Origin: Desulfobulbaceae bacterium
GTDB taxonomy: Bacteria > Desulfobacterota > Desulfobulbia > Desulfobulbales > Desulfurivibrionaceae
Length of the DNA stretch: 64,000 nt
Direction: 5' to 3'
NCBI GenBank assembly: GCA_004332195.1
Contig: SJBG01000009.1
Location: forward strand, 1-64,000
Under the pieces are notes generated by a model. The model was not told where the DNA came from. It was given only the letters and a program-made list of their open reading frames with translations, and did not search any database. Within the stretch, counting starts at the first letter, position 1; each line of letters starts with the position of its first letter. Shown piece after piece: positions 35,792-45,549 of the stretch. Made by a program: the position numbers and the translations under genes.

Positions 35792-36292
35792 TTAGTCATC
35801 ATCGTCCGACGACGGCGGCGCAATATCGATCACCTCAAACTGCCGAACCCCGCCCGGGGTTTTAACCACGATCTCGTCGCCCACCGATTTCCCGATCATT
35901 GCTCGCCCCAGGGGTGATAACACCGAGATGCTGCCAGCCTCAACACTGGCTTCCTCCGGCCCCAGTAGCTGGTAGCTAACCTCGTCATCGGTATCAAGAT
36001 TGACCAGTTTGACCACCACTCCGAAGACCACTCGCTCACAATCCAAGGTCAGGGCGCGGCAATCAATGACCTCGGCACGGTTCAATTTGTCCTTTAGTTC
36101 CATGATCCGACCTTCAATATGGCTCTGGCGCTCCTTGGCCGCGTGATATTCAGCATTTTCCTTAAGATCGCCATGTCCCCGCGCCGTCTCAATAGCCTTG
36201 ATCAATTCCGGTCGCTCCTGCCGCTGGAGGCCATGCAACTCCGCTCGAAGTTTCTCGTAGCCTTTCTGGGTTATGGGAATACGTTCAACCAT
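35792..36292 (-). CDS. greA: transcription elongation factor GreA
   Basis: A 166-residue protein from the ATG at 36292 (MVERIPITQKGYEKLRAELH), preceded by GGAAGTAGA; the track start adds 37 residues of leader. The N-terminal coiled coil (RPELIKAIETARGHGDLKEN, then AEYHAAKERQSHIEGRI) carries the acidic tip that enters the RNA polymerase secondary channel, and the C-terminal globular domain (SPLGRAMIGKSVGDEIVVKT) binds polymerase. It stimulates cleavage of backtracked RNA. The C-terminal SSDDDD is an unusual acidic tail. It is divergent from ynbE. Confidence 0.95.
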   Translation of the reverse strand: MVERIPITQKGYEKLRAELHGLQRQERPELIKAIETARGHGDLKENAEYHAAKERQSHIEGRIMELKDKLNRAEVIDCRALTLDCERVVFGVVVKLVNLDTDDEVSYQLLGPEEASVEAGSISVLSPLGRAMIGKSVGDEIVVKTPGGVRQFEVIDIAPPSSDDDD

Positions 36293-36515
36293 TCTACTTC
36301 CATCCTCCAACCAACTCATCATCATAAGATCTGGGTTTTGCAAACGTGACAAAAACAAGGTACAAGGAATGTAAACAAGGTGAAATCGCAAAAGAGTCGG
36401 CAACTAGTAAAAACAACTTTAGAGAACCCGCCTTTCTCATGAACGGACAGAGTAACAAACGTAGCACCCGGCTGTCATCTTAAAAAGGTAATACCGGCAA
36501 CGAGGAGAGCTTAAC

Positions 36516-36728
36516 ATGAAACCATTGCTGTTTTTTCGTTCGATGGCTGGACCCCTGATGATCCTGTTTGCCGGCTTGACGACTCTCGCTTGTACCCCCA
36601 GGGTGGAGGTGGTCATGCCCAGCGAGCCCATTCATATCAAGCTTGACATTAAAATCGAACATGAAATCAGAGTCAAGGTTGACCGCGAACTGGATAACCT
36701 GTTCAGCCCGGAAAGCGGCCTTTTTTAA
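36516..36728 (+). CDS. ynbE: YnbE-like small lipoprotein
   Basis: A 70-residue protein after GAGGAGAGCTTAAC. A hydrophobic signal with GLTTLAC as a lipobox-like sequence (Thr at -3 is non-standard) is followed by the YnbE signature VMPSEPIHIKLDIKIEHEI and RVKVDRELDNLF. In enterobacteria ynbE lies between ydbH and ydbL; YdbH is an AsmA-type protein for phospholipid transport to the outer membrane, and YnbE forms a beta-stacked multimer at its C-terminus. Here ydbH is not adjacent. It is followed 70 bp later by ydbL. Confidence 0.85.
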   Translation: MKPLLFFRSMAGPLMILFAGLTTLACTPRVEVVMPSEPIHIKLDIKIEHEIRVKVDRELDNLFSPESGLF

Positions 36729-36808
36729 TCGGATGTTTACCAGGAGCAAAAATCGCGTCCTGATCTTTTTGGAGCCAGACTGAAATCAATTTTCATTAGG
36801 AGATGACG

Positions 36809-37198
36809 ATGACTACTCTGCGTAAATGCTGCTATCCTCGCGGTTTCAAGAAGTTGCCAGTCATGCTGCTGTCGGTTTTGTCGCTGCTGTTGTGGTTAGC
36901 TCCGGGAGCAGCGGCCATGACCCTGCAGGATGCCATCAATGCTCTGGGCGAGGCCAAGAATCAGGGGCTGGTAGGGGAACAATCAAACGGCTACCTTGGG
37001 GTGGTCGCCGGCAACGCCCGGGGTGAGGCCATCGCCTATCTGATCAATAACGCCCGCCGGGCTGAGTATCAGCGGATGGCTCGGGAAAACAATATTTCCC
37101 TGCAGGACGTGGAGCTGATGGCTGGCCAGAAGGCCATCAACCTGACCCCCCCAGGTCAATTCATCAGAATGCCGGACGGCCAATGGCGCCGCAGGTGA
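36809..37198 (+). CDS. ydbL: YdbL family periplasmic protein
   Basis: About 129 residues. The ATG at 36809 is preferred, six bases from AGGAG; the ATG at 36803 abuts that site. A signal peptide (MLLSVLSLLLWLAPGAAA) ends near residue 36 and the mature part begins MTLQDAINALGEAK. The DUF1318/YdbL block GYLGVVAGNARGEAIAYLIN, then ARRAEYQRMARENNISLQDV and a final TPPGQFIRMPDGQW, is well kept. It works with YnbE and YdbH at the envelope, where YdbL is proposed as a chaperone keeping YnbE from over-multimerising. Confidence 0.88.
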   Translation: MTTLRKCCYPRGFKKLPVMLLSVLSLLLWLAPGAAAMTLQDAINALGEAKNQGLVGEQSNGYLGVVAGNARGEAIAYLINNARRAEYQRMARENNISLQDVELMAGQKAINLTPPGQFIRMPDGQWRRR

Positions 37199-37259
37199 AC
37201 CAGTCGCAGCCCGTAAAAACCCCAAAAGAGGTCAGAACTTTTGAGATTTAAGAGTTGAT

Positions 37260-37775
37260 ATGGATAAAAAAAACAGCAACACTGGAAAAAGTGACCAGAA
37301 TTGCGCTTTAATCATGGCCGCCGGGGGCCTTATTGAGCGGGGGCAAGGAGTGAGTTTGCGAATTGCGGTGATTCACCGTCGGCGCTACCACAACGACTGG
37401 AGTTTACCCAAGGGCAAACAGGATCCAGGCGAGAATCTGATGGAAACGGCTCGGCGCGAAATTTACGAAGAAACCGGCTGTCGGGTCCAGCTCAACGGCT
37501 TTGCCGGTTGCATCCAGTATTTTGTTGAGGAAACACCCAAGGTGGTGCTTTACTGGAAAATGCTCGAAATCAATAGTATCAATATTTTCAAGCCATCCAG
37601 CGAAGTGGCCAAGCTGGATTGGCTGACCCCGGCCGAGGCATTGCAACGCCTCACCTATGAAGACGAAAAGGAATTGCTAAGCCGAGTTTACCATACTAGC
37701 TTGGCTGATCCGTCAACCAAGCATTCATCAAACCAGTTTCCGGCGGCATTGCCCTCTTTACCCCTTACAAAATAA
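37260..37775 (+). CDS. NUDIX hydrolase
   Basis: A 171-residue protein. The Nudix box (GX5EX7REUXEEXGU) is [20 protein letters not shown] followed by TG, near residue 57. The preceding DWSLPKGKQ and later [10 protein letters not shown] are typical of ADP-ribose or dinucleotide polyphosphate hydrolases of the MutT/Ap4A type. A likely role is cleaning NDP-X compounds; the substrate is unknown. Its 3' end overlaps that of hslU by 11 bp in convergent orientation. It is not part of ydbL's operon, as far as the 60-bp gap shows. Confidence 0.88.
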   Translation: MDKKNSNTGKSDQNCALIMAAGGLIERGQGVSLRIAVIHRRRYHNDWSLPKGKQDPGENLMETARREIYEETGCRVQLNGFAGCIQYFVEETPKVVLYWKMLEINSINIFKPSSEVAKLDWLTPAEALQRLTYEDEKELLSRVYHTSLADPSTKHSSNQFPAALPSLPLTK

Positions 37776-39369
37776 AGCGGCTCAAGTCTTCATCGCCCAC
37801 CACCTCAGCCAACTGCTGACGGACATAATCGGCGCTTATCTCGAATTTTTTTTCACTCAAATCGGATGCCTCAAAGGCCAGGGTTTCCAGCAAACGTTCC
37901 ATAACGGTGTGCAGACGCCGGGCCCCGATATTTTCGGTGCGGGAGTTTACCTCGGTGGCCAGGCGGGCCACCTCGCGAATGGCCTCGTCGGTAAATAAGA
38001 GGTCTATTCCCTCGGTTTTCATCAAGGCGACATACTGTTTAAGCAACGCGTTTTGCGGTTCGGTGAGAATTCGGTAAAATTCCTCTTCCCCCAGCGAGTT
38101 AAGCTCCACTCGAATGGGAAAGCGGCCTTGGAGCTCGGGAATCAGGTCGGAGGGCTTGCACACATGAAAAGCCCCACTGGCAATAAACAAAATATGATCG
38201 GTGTGGACCATCCCGTGTTTAGTGGTCACCGTTGAACCCTCGACGATGGGCAACAGATCGCGCTGGACCCCTTCCCGGGAGACCTCGGGGCCATGCCCCG
38301 AACTTCCGGCCCTGGAAGCAATTTTATCGATTTCATCCAGAAAAACAATCCCGGCCTGCTCGGTGCGACCGATGGCCAAGCGGATCACCCGGTCATGGTC
38401 GATGAGTTTTTCCGCTTCGCTCTGCTGTAGAATTTCCCGAGCTTCCCGAATCTTACATTTGCGTTTTTGGGTCTTGCGAGGGAACATCTTGCTAAACATG
38501 TCCCGCAAATTGGATTCCATGCCATCCATGCCGCCAGCCGACAACATCTCAAACATCGGGGTGGACTGCTGCTGTTCCAGCTCAACCTCCACTTCGCGCT
38601 CATCAAGCTTACCCTCCCGCAGCATCTTGCGGAATTTCTCTCTGGTGCTCTCAGAGAACCCACCGGGGCCGGGGCTGCCGGTTGCGCTGACTGGCGTCGA
38701 AGTTTCGGCGGCAGTCCGGGCCATCGTCGCCATGTCGGTTGGCCGGAGCGGGCCGGCCTTGCTGCCGGCAGCAGCATCGGGCAGACCAGTGACGTCCGCA
38801 ACCGCCGGAGAGATGTCCTTGCCACCACCTGTGGGCCCGCCTGCACCCCAAGCGAAAAAGGGCGAAACCCCAGCTCCGGCGCTTCCAGGACGGGACGATG
38901 AAGGTGGGACCAGCAAATCAAGAATCCGCTCCTCGGCCAGGATTTTGGCTTTTTCCCGGACCATCTCCCGCTCTTCTCCCCGGACCATATTGATGGCCAA
39001 CTCCAAAAGGTCTCGGATTATCGATTCAACATCTCGACCGACGTAGCCCACTTCGGTAAACTTGGAGGCCTCCACTTTGAGAAAAGGCGACTGGGCCAGA
39101 CCCGCCAAGCGGCGGGCGATTTCGGTCTTGCCGACTCCGGTGGGGCCGATCATGATAATGTTCTTGGGAGCGATTTCATCCCGCAAAGGGGGCGGTACCC
39201 GGCGGCGGCGCCAGCGGTTGCGCAGGGCGATGGCCACCGAACGCTTAGCCTGGCTCTGACCGATGATATAGTCATCCAGTTGACGGACAATCTCCCGAGG
39301 AGTATGAGAATTGACCGCCCCGGCATCTGGTTCTTCTTTCTCATAATTGGTCGTAATTGGCATAATCAT
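37765..39369 (-). CDS. hslU: HslU, ATPase subunit of the HslUV protease
   Basis: A 534-residue AAA+ unfoldase, about 80 residues longer than the usual 440-460. The N domain has [20 protein letters not shown], Walker [15 protein letters not shown], the conserved GYVGRD pore segment, Walker [15 protein letters not shown], and C-terminal sensor 2 sequence [13 protein letters not shown]. The extra residues, about 158-238, are Gly, Ala, Pro, Ser and Thr rich and sit at the start of the I domain that gates substrate entry. It partners HslV, whose gene lies 18 bp upstream. Confidence 0.95.
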   Translation of the reverse strand: MIMPITTNYEKEEPDAGAVNSHTPREIVRQLDDYIIGQSQAKRSVAIALRNRWRRRRVPPPLRDEIAPKNIIMIGPTGVGKTEIARRLAGLAQSPFLKVEASKFTEVGYVGRDVESIIRDLLELAINMVRGEEREMVREKAKILAEERILDLLVPPSSSRPGSAGAGVSPFFAWGAGGPTGGGKDISPAVADVTGLPDAAAGSKAGPLRPTDMATMARTAAETSTPVSATGSPGPGGFSESTREKFRKMLREGKLDEREVEVELEQQQSTPMFEMLSAGGMDGMESNLRDMFSKMFPRKTQKRKCKIREAREILQQSEAEKLIDHDRVIRLAIGRTEQAGIVFLDEIDKIASRAGSSGHGPEVSREGVQRDLLPIVEGSTVTTKHGMVHTDHILFIASGAFHVCKPSDLIPELQGRFPIRVELNSLGEEEFYRILTEPQNALLKQYVALMKTEGIDLLFTDEAIREVARLATEVNSRTENIGARRLHTVMERLLETLAFEASDLSEKKFEISADYVRQQLAEVVGDEDLSRFIL

Positions 39370-39387
39370 CAAGGCAACCTGCTCCCG

Positions 39388-39918
39388 TTAAAGAGTTTCA
39401 AGGTGGATATTGTCGTTGGTATAAACACAGATACCGCCAGCAATTTTCAACGACACCTGGCAAATCTCGGCAGCATCCAAAGCGCTGTGAGCCACCAGGG
39501 CCTTGGCGGCCGCCTGGGCGTAGGGACCGCCGGAACCGATGGCGAGAATGCCGTCATCGGGTTCAATCACATCACCATTGCCGGAAATCAGCAAGGATCG
39601 TTCGCCGTCCACCGCCACCAGCAGAGCCTCCAGACGGCGAAGCATGCGATCGGTGCGCCACTCCTTGGCCAGCTCCACCGCCGCTCGCAACAAATTACCG
39701 TTGTACTTTTCCATCTGCTGTTCCAGCTTGTCGAAAAGGGTGAAGGCATCGGCAGTAGCCCCGGCAAAGCCGGTGATTACCCGACCATGATACAGGCGAC
39801 GAATCTTGCGCGCCTGGTGTTTAACCACCACATTGCCCATGGTGACCTGACCATCCCCGGCCACCGCCACCTTGCCCTGGTGTCGCACCGCCAGCACTGT
39901 GGTCGAACGTATTCTCAT
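39388..39918 (-). CDS. hslV: HslV peptidase subunit of the HslUV protease
   Basis: A 176-residue proteasome-like peptidase from the ATG at 39918, ten bases after GGAGG. Processing after MRIRS would expose the N-terminal catalytic threonine ([20 protein letters not shown]). The [13 protein letters not shown] and [17 protein letters not shown] segments shape the active site and the subunit contact. It forms a dodecamer capped by HslU and degrades unfolded proteins in the cytoplasm. It is transcribed with xerC upstream and hslU downstream, a common bacterial order. Confidence 0.96.
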   Translation of the reverse strand: MRIRSTTVLAVRHQGKVAVAGDGQVTMGNVVVKHQARKIRRLYHGRVITGFAGATADAFTLFDKLEQQMEKYNGNLLRAAVELAKEWRTDRMLRRLEALLVAVDGERSLLISGNGDVIEPDDGILAIGSGGPYAQAAAKALVAHSALDAAEICQVSLKIAGGICVYTNDNIHLETL

Positions 39919-40081
39919 CTTATATGGTCCTCCGAAGTTTGATGATCCCGTAAAAAGTCCAAATTTCCACAATTGGTGACACTAACTCAACGATCTGCGC
40001 CGCAAAACCTTCGTTTTTTGGAGTTTTTACGGAACCGTCAGGTTTAATCGCCGCCCCCCGATTCGGGGAAGGTTGTGATTC

Positions 40082-41185
40082 TTATTTTTGCCCGCCCCCT
40101 CGGCTAAAGGGGTGGGTCTTGTCGTATACTGCCGTCAAGTGTTCCAGATTGAGGTGGGTGTACCTTTGGGTAGTGGAGAGACTGGCATGGCCCAGCAACT
40201 CCTGAACGGTCCGCAAGTCAGCCCCCATTTCAAGCAAGTGCGTGGCAAAAGAATGACGCAGGGCATGCGGGCTGACTCGGGCGGCGATCCCGGCCCGTTC
40301 GGCATAGGTTTTTACCAGCCGCTCAATGCTGCGAGTGGTTAACCGTCCACCCCGGGCGTTGACAAACAGGGGTCGCGCACTAATCTCGGGTTTTTTACTC
40401 GGCCTCGGCAAAATCCGCCCCTGATCCCGTTTCTGTCCTGGCTCCTGCCCCTGTTGCTGTCTCGGTCCCTGATCTTGCCCCTGCCCCTGTTGCCGCAGTC
40501 GCTGCTCCTGTTCCTTTATTTGTCCTTGTCGCTGCTTCTGGTTCCGGCTTTTACTCGGTTTCTGCCCCTGGCCGGAACGAAGTAATATCTCCCGCTGGGG
40601 CAGATAAGCTAAAATCGCCTCCCGAGCTGGGGTGCCCATCGGCACCAGGCGTTCTTTGTTACCCTTGCCCTTGATCCTGACCATTTCTTCGGTCAGGTCA
40701 ACCTGGTCAAGATTCAGAGCCGTCAACTCCGCCACCCGTATTCCCGCGGCATAGAGCAGTTCCAGGGCTGCCCGATCACGGGCGGCAAAAGTATCGGAGG
40801 GACCAGGCATTTCCAGCAAAGAAAAAATTTCGTCCACACTGAGCACCGTCGGCAAGTATCCTTCCACCTTGGGGGTGGCAACAGTGGCCGCGGGATCGTG
40901 GGCAATCACTTCATTTTTTCGCAAATAGCGAAAAAATGTTCGCAGAGCTGAGAGCTTACGAGCCACCGAGGAGTTTTTGTTGCGTCCATGCAAGCTGTAA
41001 ATAAAAGCCCGTACCCGCCTAAGATCGAGGTCTTGCACCGTGTTCGCCGGGCCAAAACCCCGGTCGGTTGCGGCAAATTCCTGTAAATCTCGTCGGTAAT
41101 TGCTGACCGTATGCGGGGAGTAGCCTTTTTCCACCCGCAGCCACTCGGAAAATCTCTCGATATGTTCGCCTATAGCGTCACTCAT
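40082..41185 (-). CDS. xerC: tyrosine recombinase XerC with low-complexity insertion
   Basis: A 367-residue recombinase; relatives are about 295-305. The N-terminal SAM-like core-binding domain (KGYSPHTVSNYRRDLQEF) is followed by the catalytic domain with Arg150 (YAAGIRVAELTAL), HALRHSFATHLLEMGAD, LGHASLSTTQ and the nucleophile in RYTHL. Between the first arginine block and the HxxR block, about residues 204-268 are a Gln/Gly/Arg/Lys-rich insertion. It resolves chromosome dimers at dif with XerD, whose gene is not here. It lies upstream of hslV. Confidence 0.93.
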   Translation of the reverse strand: MSDAIGEHIERFSEWLRVEKGYSPHTVSNYRRDLQEFAATDRGFGPANTVQDLDLRRVRAFIYSLHGRNKNSSVARKLSALRTFFRYLRKNEVIAHDPAATVATPKVEGYLPTVLSVDEIFSLLEMPGPSDTFAARDRAALELLYAAGIRVAELTALNLDQVDLTEEMVRIKGKGNKERLVPMGTPAREAILAYLPQREILLRSGQGQKPSKSRNQKQRQGQIKEQEQRLRQQGQGQDQGPRQQQGQEPGQKRDQGRILPRPSKKPEISARPLFVNARGGRLTTRSIERLVKTYAERAGIAARVSPHALRHSFATHLLEMGADLRTVQELLGHASLSTTQRYTHLNLEHLTAVYDKTHPFSRGGGQK

Positions 41186-41740
41186 CGCAACTGCTCAACC
41201 TCATCCCCGCATACTTATTATGGTCTTGGCAATAATCTTTCGTAACTGTTTAGCGAAACAACAACCGGGGGCTGGCCGCTACTCTAAAAGCAACAGAGAT
41301 TTTTCCGCCAATGAAAAAGGTTGCAACTTGTTGTTTATGTGCTGGTCTTATGGTATGCGCCACGTTATTTGTTACTCATACAAGGTGGGGCTGCCAAATT
41401 GGCTTAACCATGTCCCGTAACCGTGCAGGAGTGTTCCATGTTGGTTCATTTGGGACTTTATAAGCATACTTGTGTTATGCAAGAAGGCCGAAATGGGAAG
41501 GTCAAAATGGGACAAGACGGGGTGCTCCCGAACAGTTGCAATCTTTCTTGATCAGCTTAACCGGAGGCAGCCTACCACAGCCCGCTTTTTTTTAAAAGAG
41601 GTTGCCCCATTTATGTCCCTCATTTATACTGGGGCCTGCGTAATACCTCCCGGTCGGTTCCTCTGGTAAGCCCCTGGTAAGCCCGCCTTTGCGCAAGGTT
41701 GCCGGAATTGCCGGGCGCTAAGCCATCAGGAGCGATGATA
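41186..41740. other. 550-bp gene-free region upstream of xseB
   Basis: There is no credible coding sequence. Bases 41445-41500 resemble the centre of PR2 (GCATACTTGTGTTATGC stem, AAGAAGGCC, AAATGGG). The region divides the minus-strand xerC from the plus-strand xseB-ispA-dxs group and should contain both promoters; none is clear. Confidence 0.6.
41445..41500. repeat. PR2 palindromic repeat, central fragment (copy 4)
   Basis: ATTTGGGACTTTATAAGCAT, then a small palindrome and CAAGAAGGCCGAAATGGG, match the middle of the PR2 copy at 51.5 kb. Both palindromic arms are absent, so this is a decayed or partial copy. Confidence 0.55.
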
Positions 41741-41971
41741 ATGGCAAAACATAACTTTGAAGAATCTATGGCCCGGATGGAAAAAATCACCCGGGAACTG
41801 GAAGGTGGCGATCTCAGCCTAGAGCAGTCTCTAAAGAAGTTTGAGGAGGGCATTCGTCTTACCGAGCTCTGTCGTAAAACTTTGGATGAAGCGGAAAAGA
41901 AAGTAGAAATCCTGCTGCGCAAAAACGGAGAAATCGTCGCTGAACCTTTCAGCGACCCCGATGGATCATGA
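41741..41971 (+). CDS. xseB: exodeoxyribonuclease VII small subunit
   Basis: About 76 residues from the ATG at 41741, eight bases after AGGAG; the ATG at 41735 is too close to that site. NFEESMARMEKITRELEGGD, then LSLEQSLKKFEEGIRLTELC, is the XseB signature, a helical protein that binds XseA in the nuclease. xseA is not adjacent. It heads the xseB-ispA-dxs cluster, the usual order in many proteobacteria. Confidence 0.93.
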   Translation: MAKHNFEESMARMEKITRELEGGDLSLEQSLKKFEEGIRLTELCRKTLDEAEKKVEILLRKNGEIVAEPFSDPDGS

Positions 41972-42119
41972 GCTCCGCCGTCCAAGCAACCACCAGGATT
42001 CAATCACTCCGGCCAGTCACCCCGGTCATCAACCTGGCGCCAATTGTCAACCCCTGGTTCTCCGGATATCAGAGAGCTATTGCCTTACTGATAGGCCCGG
42101 TAAACTGCAAAATTTGCAT

Positions 42120-43028
42120 ATGGATATAAAAGAATATCTCGCCGATCGGCAAACGAAAGTCGAACAGGCTTTGGAATCTTTGCTGCCTCCGGATTCGGGG
42201 CCGCTGACCAATCATATTGAGGCCATGCGCTACAGTCTTTTGGCCGGGGGCAAGCGGATCCGGCCTATTCTCTGCCTGGCCGCCGCCGAGGCCCTGTCGA
42301 CCAGCGCTGAACCATTGCTGCCTTTGGCTTGTGCTCTTGAGTGTATCCACACCTACTCGCTGATTCATGACGATCTGCCGGCCATGGATGACGATGACCT
42401 GCGCCGGGGGGTCCCCACCAGTCATAAAAAATTCGGCGAAGCGGCGGCGATTTTAGCCGGCGACGGCCTGCTCAGCTTGGCCTTTGAACTGCTGACCTCC
42501 CCCCTGCCCGACAACCCCATCCGGGCGGAAGACCGCCTGCGGATTGTCCATAATATCGCAGTGGCCGTAGGTCCCAGAGGTATGGTGGGCGGTCAGGCGC
42601 TGGATATCGAAGCCGAGGGGCCGAACCGCCCAACCGCCAAACCGCTTAAATTGGAAGAGCTGCACCGCATTCACTGCTACAAGACCGGGGCCTTGATCAC
42701 CGCAGCGGTCCAGACCGGGGCCATCGCAGGCGGGGCCGATCAGCGTCAGTATGCAGCGCTGAGTGTTTACGGCCAACAGATCGGCTTGGCTTTTCAGATT
42801 GTCGACGACCTGCTTGACGTCACCGCCGATTCCGCCACTTTAGGGAGAGCTACCGGTAGCGATGCCGCCCGGGGTAAAGCCACCTATCCCGCGCTGCTCG
42901 GCCTGGAGAAAACCAGAAGTAAGGCCACGGAAGCGGGAGTTGCAGCCATCTCCGCCCTGGAAATTTTTGATCATCACGCCAACCCCCTGCGGGAGCTGGC
43001 CCGTTATATTGTTTCGAGAAAACGTTGA
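42120..43028 (+). CDS. ispA: farnesyl/geranylgeranyl diphosphate synthase
   Basis: About 302 residues from the ATG at 42120 (MDIKEYLADRQTKVEQALES); the track start adds 53 unrelated residues. The first Asp-rich motif is SLIHDDLPAMDDDDLRRG and the second is LAFQIVDDLLDVT, both binding Mg-diphosphate. LLAGGKRIRPILCLA and GGQALDIEAE are also typical. It condenses IPP with allylic diphosphates for quinone and undecaprenol synthesis. It lies 150 bp after xseB and 58 bp before dxs. No strong ribosome-binding site precedes the start. Confidence 0.95.
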   Translation: MDIKEYLADRQTKVEQALESLLPPDSGPLTNHIEAMRYSLLAGGKRIRPILCLAAAEALSTSAEPLLPLACALECIHTYSLIHDDLPAMDDDDLRRGVPTSHKKFGEAAAILAGDGLLSLAFELLTSPLPDNPIRAEDRLRIVHNIAVAVGPRGMVGGQALDIEAEGPNRPTAKPLKLEELHRIHCYKTGALITAAVQTGAIAGGADQRQYAALSVYGQQIGLAFQIVDDLLDVTADSATLGRATGSDAARGKATYPALLGLEKTRSKATEAGVAAISALEIFDHHANPLRELARYIVSRKR

Positions 43029-43086
43029 TTTTAACCCCCTAATCCCTTTGCTCGCAGGGTATTATGTTTTTACGGTGACCTAGTTT

Positions 43087-44991
43087 ATGAACAGCCAAAC
43101 AAGTCTCGCCCAAAGTCGCGAACGATTGCTGTCCACCATCGACTCCCCCCATGACCTGCGCCGTTTAGACCCAGCTTTGTTGCCCCAACTGGCCACCGAG
43201 CTACGGGAAACCATCATTAGTACGGTGGCCAAAACCGGTGGCCACCTGGCCCCCTGTTTGGGGGTGGTGGAGCTGACCTTAGCGCTGCACTATATTTTTA
43301 ATACCCCAACTGACAAAATCATCTGGGATGTGGGCCATCAATGCTACGCCCACAAACTGCTCACCGGCCGTCGCGATCGTTTTGACAGCCTGCGTCGTTT
43401 TGGTGGAATCAGTGGTTTTCCCAAGCGTGCGGAAAGTGAGTACGACCCCTTCGACACCGGGCACAGCAGCACCTCCATTTCCGCCGCCCTGGGCATGGCC
43501 ACCGGCGCCGCTCTGAATGGAGAGAACAACAAGACCATCGCGGTGATCGGTGATGGCTCGATGACCGGCGGCTTGGCCTTTGAAGGTCTCAATCAGGCCG
43601 GTCATTTAGGCAAGAACTTGATCGTCATTCTCAACGACAATGAAATGTCGATCTCGCCCAGTGTCGGAGCTTTGTCGAGCTTTATCAGCCGCAAGCTCAC
43701 CGGTCGAACCGTGGCGCGCATCAAAAAAAATATGGAGCATTTTCTGAAAAACTTTCAACTTGGCGAAAACTTTTTTCATCTCCTCAAGCGCAGCGAGGAA
43801 AGTCTCAAAGGCTTTTTCACGCCCGGGATGCTTTTTGAGGCTTTCAAATTCGACTATGTCGGCCCGATTCCCGGCCATGACCTGGAATCCTTACTGGCAA
43901 CCCTTCGCAATGTCCGTGATTTTAGTGAGGGGCCGATGCTGGTTCATGTCATTACCACCAAGGGCAAGGGCTATGCGCCGGCCGAACAATGCCCCGACAA
44001 TTTTCACGGAGTCGGACCTTTTGTCGTTGCTGACGGCTGCGAGGTCAAAACCCCGACCGGCGGTCCGGCCAGTTACACCAAAATCTTTGGTGATACCTTG
44101 GTGGAACTGGCCCAGGAAGATCCTCGAATTTGTGCGATCACCGCGGCTATGCCCATTGGCACAGGCTTAGGCCCGTTTGCCGAAAAATTTCCGGATCGTT
44201 TTTTCGATGTCGGCATCGCCGAGCAACACGCCACAACCTTTGCCGCCGGACTGGCCTGCGAGGGACTGCGACCGGTGATCGGGATCTATTCCACCTTTCT
44301 CCAACGGGCCTTCGATCAGGTGATCCACGATGTCTGCCTGCCCGACCTGCCGGTGGTTTTCGCCATCGATCGCGGCGGGGTGGTGGGTGATGACGGCCCC
44401 ACTCATCATGGGGTCTTCGATCTCGCCTTTCTCCGCATCATCCCTAACCTGGTGCTGATGGCCCCCAAGGATGAAAACGAGTTGCGTCACCTGCTTTATA
44501 CTGCTTTCAAATATTCAGGACCGGTGGCCATCCGTTACCCGCGGGGGCTCGGCCTGGGAGTGGAGATTGACCGCCAGTGGCAAAAAATCCCCATTGGTCA
44601 GGCCGAGCTGCTAAGAGAAGGCGAAGATATCCTGCTGTTGCCGGTGGGCAACCGGGTTTATCCAGCCCTGGAGGCGGCGGATAGCCTGGCCGGTATGGGG
44701 ATTAGAGCCGCGGTGATCAATCCCCGTTTCATCAAACCGCTGGATGAGGAGTTGATCACGCACTGGGCCGGTCGTACCGGTCGGGTGGTGACGGTAGAGG
44801 ATAACGTGCGGACCGGAGGATTCGGCTCCGCGGTGTTGGAATTGCTCCAGCGCTGGGGTTTGGCCGCAATCAGAGTGAAAAACCTGGGCTTGCCCGATCG
44901 TTTTCTTGAGCAGGGGAGTCAGCCGCAGCTCTGGCAAATCGGCAAAATCGATGCGGCGGCAATCAGCGCCGCCGCACTTGAACTCCGGTAA
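43087..44991 (+). CDS. dxs: 1-deoxy-D-xylulose-5-phosphate synthase
   Basis: A 634-residue thiamine-diphosphate transketolase-like enzyme making DXP from pyruvate and glyceraldehyde 3-phosphate, the first step of the MEP isoprenoid pathway. It has [34 protein letters not shown], the ThDP-binding [34 protein letters not shown] and [20 protein letters not shown]. Full length. The stop codon lies 6 bp from the convergent ompH stop, and both lie in the palindrome GTAACCGCGGTTAC. Confidence 0.97.
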   Translation: MNSQTSLAQSRERLLSTIDSPHDLRRLDPALLPQLATELRETIISTVAKTGGHLAPCLGVVELTLALHYIFNTPTDKIIWDVGHQCYAHKLLTGRRDRFDSLRRFGGISGFPKRAESEYDPFDTGHSSTSISAALGMATGAALNGENNKTIAVIGDGSMTGGLAFEGLNQAGHLGKNLIVILNDNEMSISPSVGALSSFISRKLTGRTVARIKKNMEHFLKNFQLGENFFHLLKRSEESLKGFFTPGMLFEAFKFDYVGPIPGHDLESLLATLRNVRDFSEGPMLVHVITTKGKGYAPAEQCPDNFHGVGPFVVADGCEVKTPTGGPASYTKIFGDTLVELAQEDPRICAITAAMPIGTGLGPFAEKFPDRFFDVGIAEQHATTFAAGLACEGLRPVIGIYSTFLQRAFDQVIHDVCLPDLPVVFAIDRGGVVGDDGPTHHGVFDLAFLRIIPNLVLMAPKDENELRHLLYTAFKYSGPVAIRYPRGLGLGVEIDRQWQKIPIGQAELLREGEDILLLPVGNRVYPALEAADSLAGMGIRAAVINPRFIKPLDEELITHWAGRTGRVVTVEDNVRTGGFGSAVLELLQRWGLAAIRVKNLGLPDRFLEQGSQPQLWQIGKIDAAAISAAALELR

Positions 44992-44997
44992 CCGCGG

Positions 44998-45549
44998 TTA
45001 CTGCTTGAGACGCTGGTTTAGCTCTCTAAGGACCTTGTTGCTGATATCCAGGGCTTCGTTGGCGTAGAGCAGACCGGTACGGCTCCGCAGGCCTTTGGTG
45101 GTGACTTCCAAGATTAAATCATAGTTGTTGTTTTTGCCTAACTCGGCGATGATCAAGTCCAGTTCGCGGAGAATTGGATCCATCAGCTTTTGCTCCACCT
45201 GCCGAACGGCTATCTGGGCGTCCTCATTGCGGATCTCAAACTCCCGGTAGCGACGTTGAAGCTCACGCTCTCTTTGTCTTTTAACCTGCTCACTCCATAC
45301 CGATTTTTTCTTTTCAATCTCGTTGAACAGGGCATCCAGCTCGGTCTGCTTCTGCTGAAGAGCGGCTCGATGCTTTTCGACTTCGGCCTCAATCTGACCG
45401 CGAACCGCCTGCACCACGTTTGATTTATCCAAAACATCCTGGACGCTGATGGTGGCAATTTTGACATTGGCTGCGGCCGCCGGCAAAGCCAAAGGGCCGG
45501 ATAGCAGTCCGGCAAAGACTAACAAAACCAAATACTTACAATGTGTCAC
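44998..45549 (-). CDS. OmpH/Skp-family periplasmic chaperone
   Basis: A 183-residue protein. The start is a GTG eight bases after AAGGAG. A signal peptide (YLVLLVFAGLLSGPLALPAAA) is followed by VKIATISVQDVLDKSNVVQA, then a long charged helix (HRAALQQKQTELDALFNEIE, KKKSVWSEQVKRQRERELQR) and a C-terminal beta segment with YDLILEVTTKGL. This is the jellyfish layout of Skp, a trimeric chaperone escorting outer-membrane proteins. bamA, the usual neighbour, is absent. It is preceded by a 140-bp gap to the Pal-type gene, both on the minus strand. Confidence 0.88.
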   Translation of the reverse strand: MTHCKYLVLLVFAGLLSGPLALPAAAANVKIATISVQDVLDKSNVVQAVRGQIEAEVEKHRAALQQKQTELDALFNEIEKKKSVWSEQVKRQRERELQRRYREFEIRNEDAQIAVRQVEQKLMDPILRELDLIIAELGKNNNYDLILEVTTKGLRSRTGLLYANEALDISNKVLRELNQRLKQ

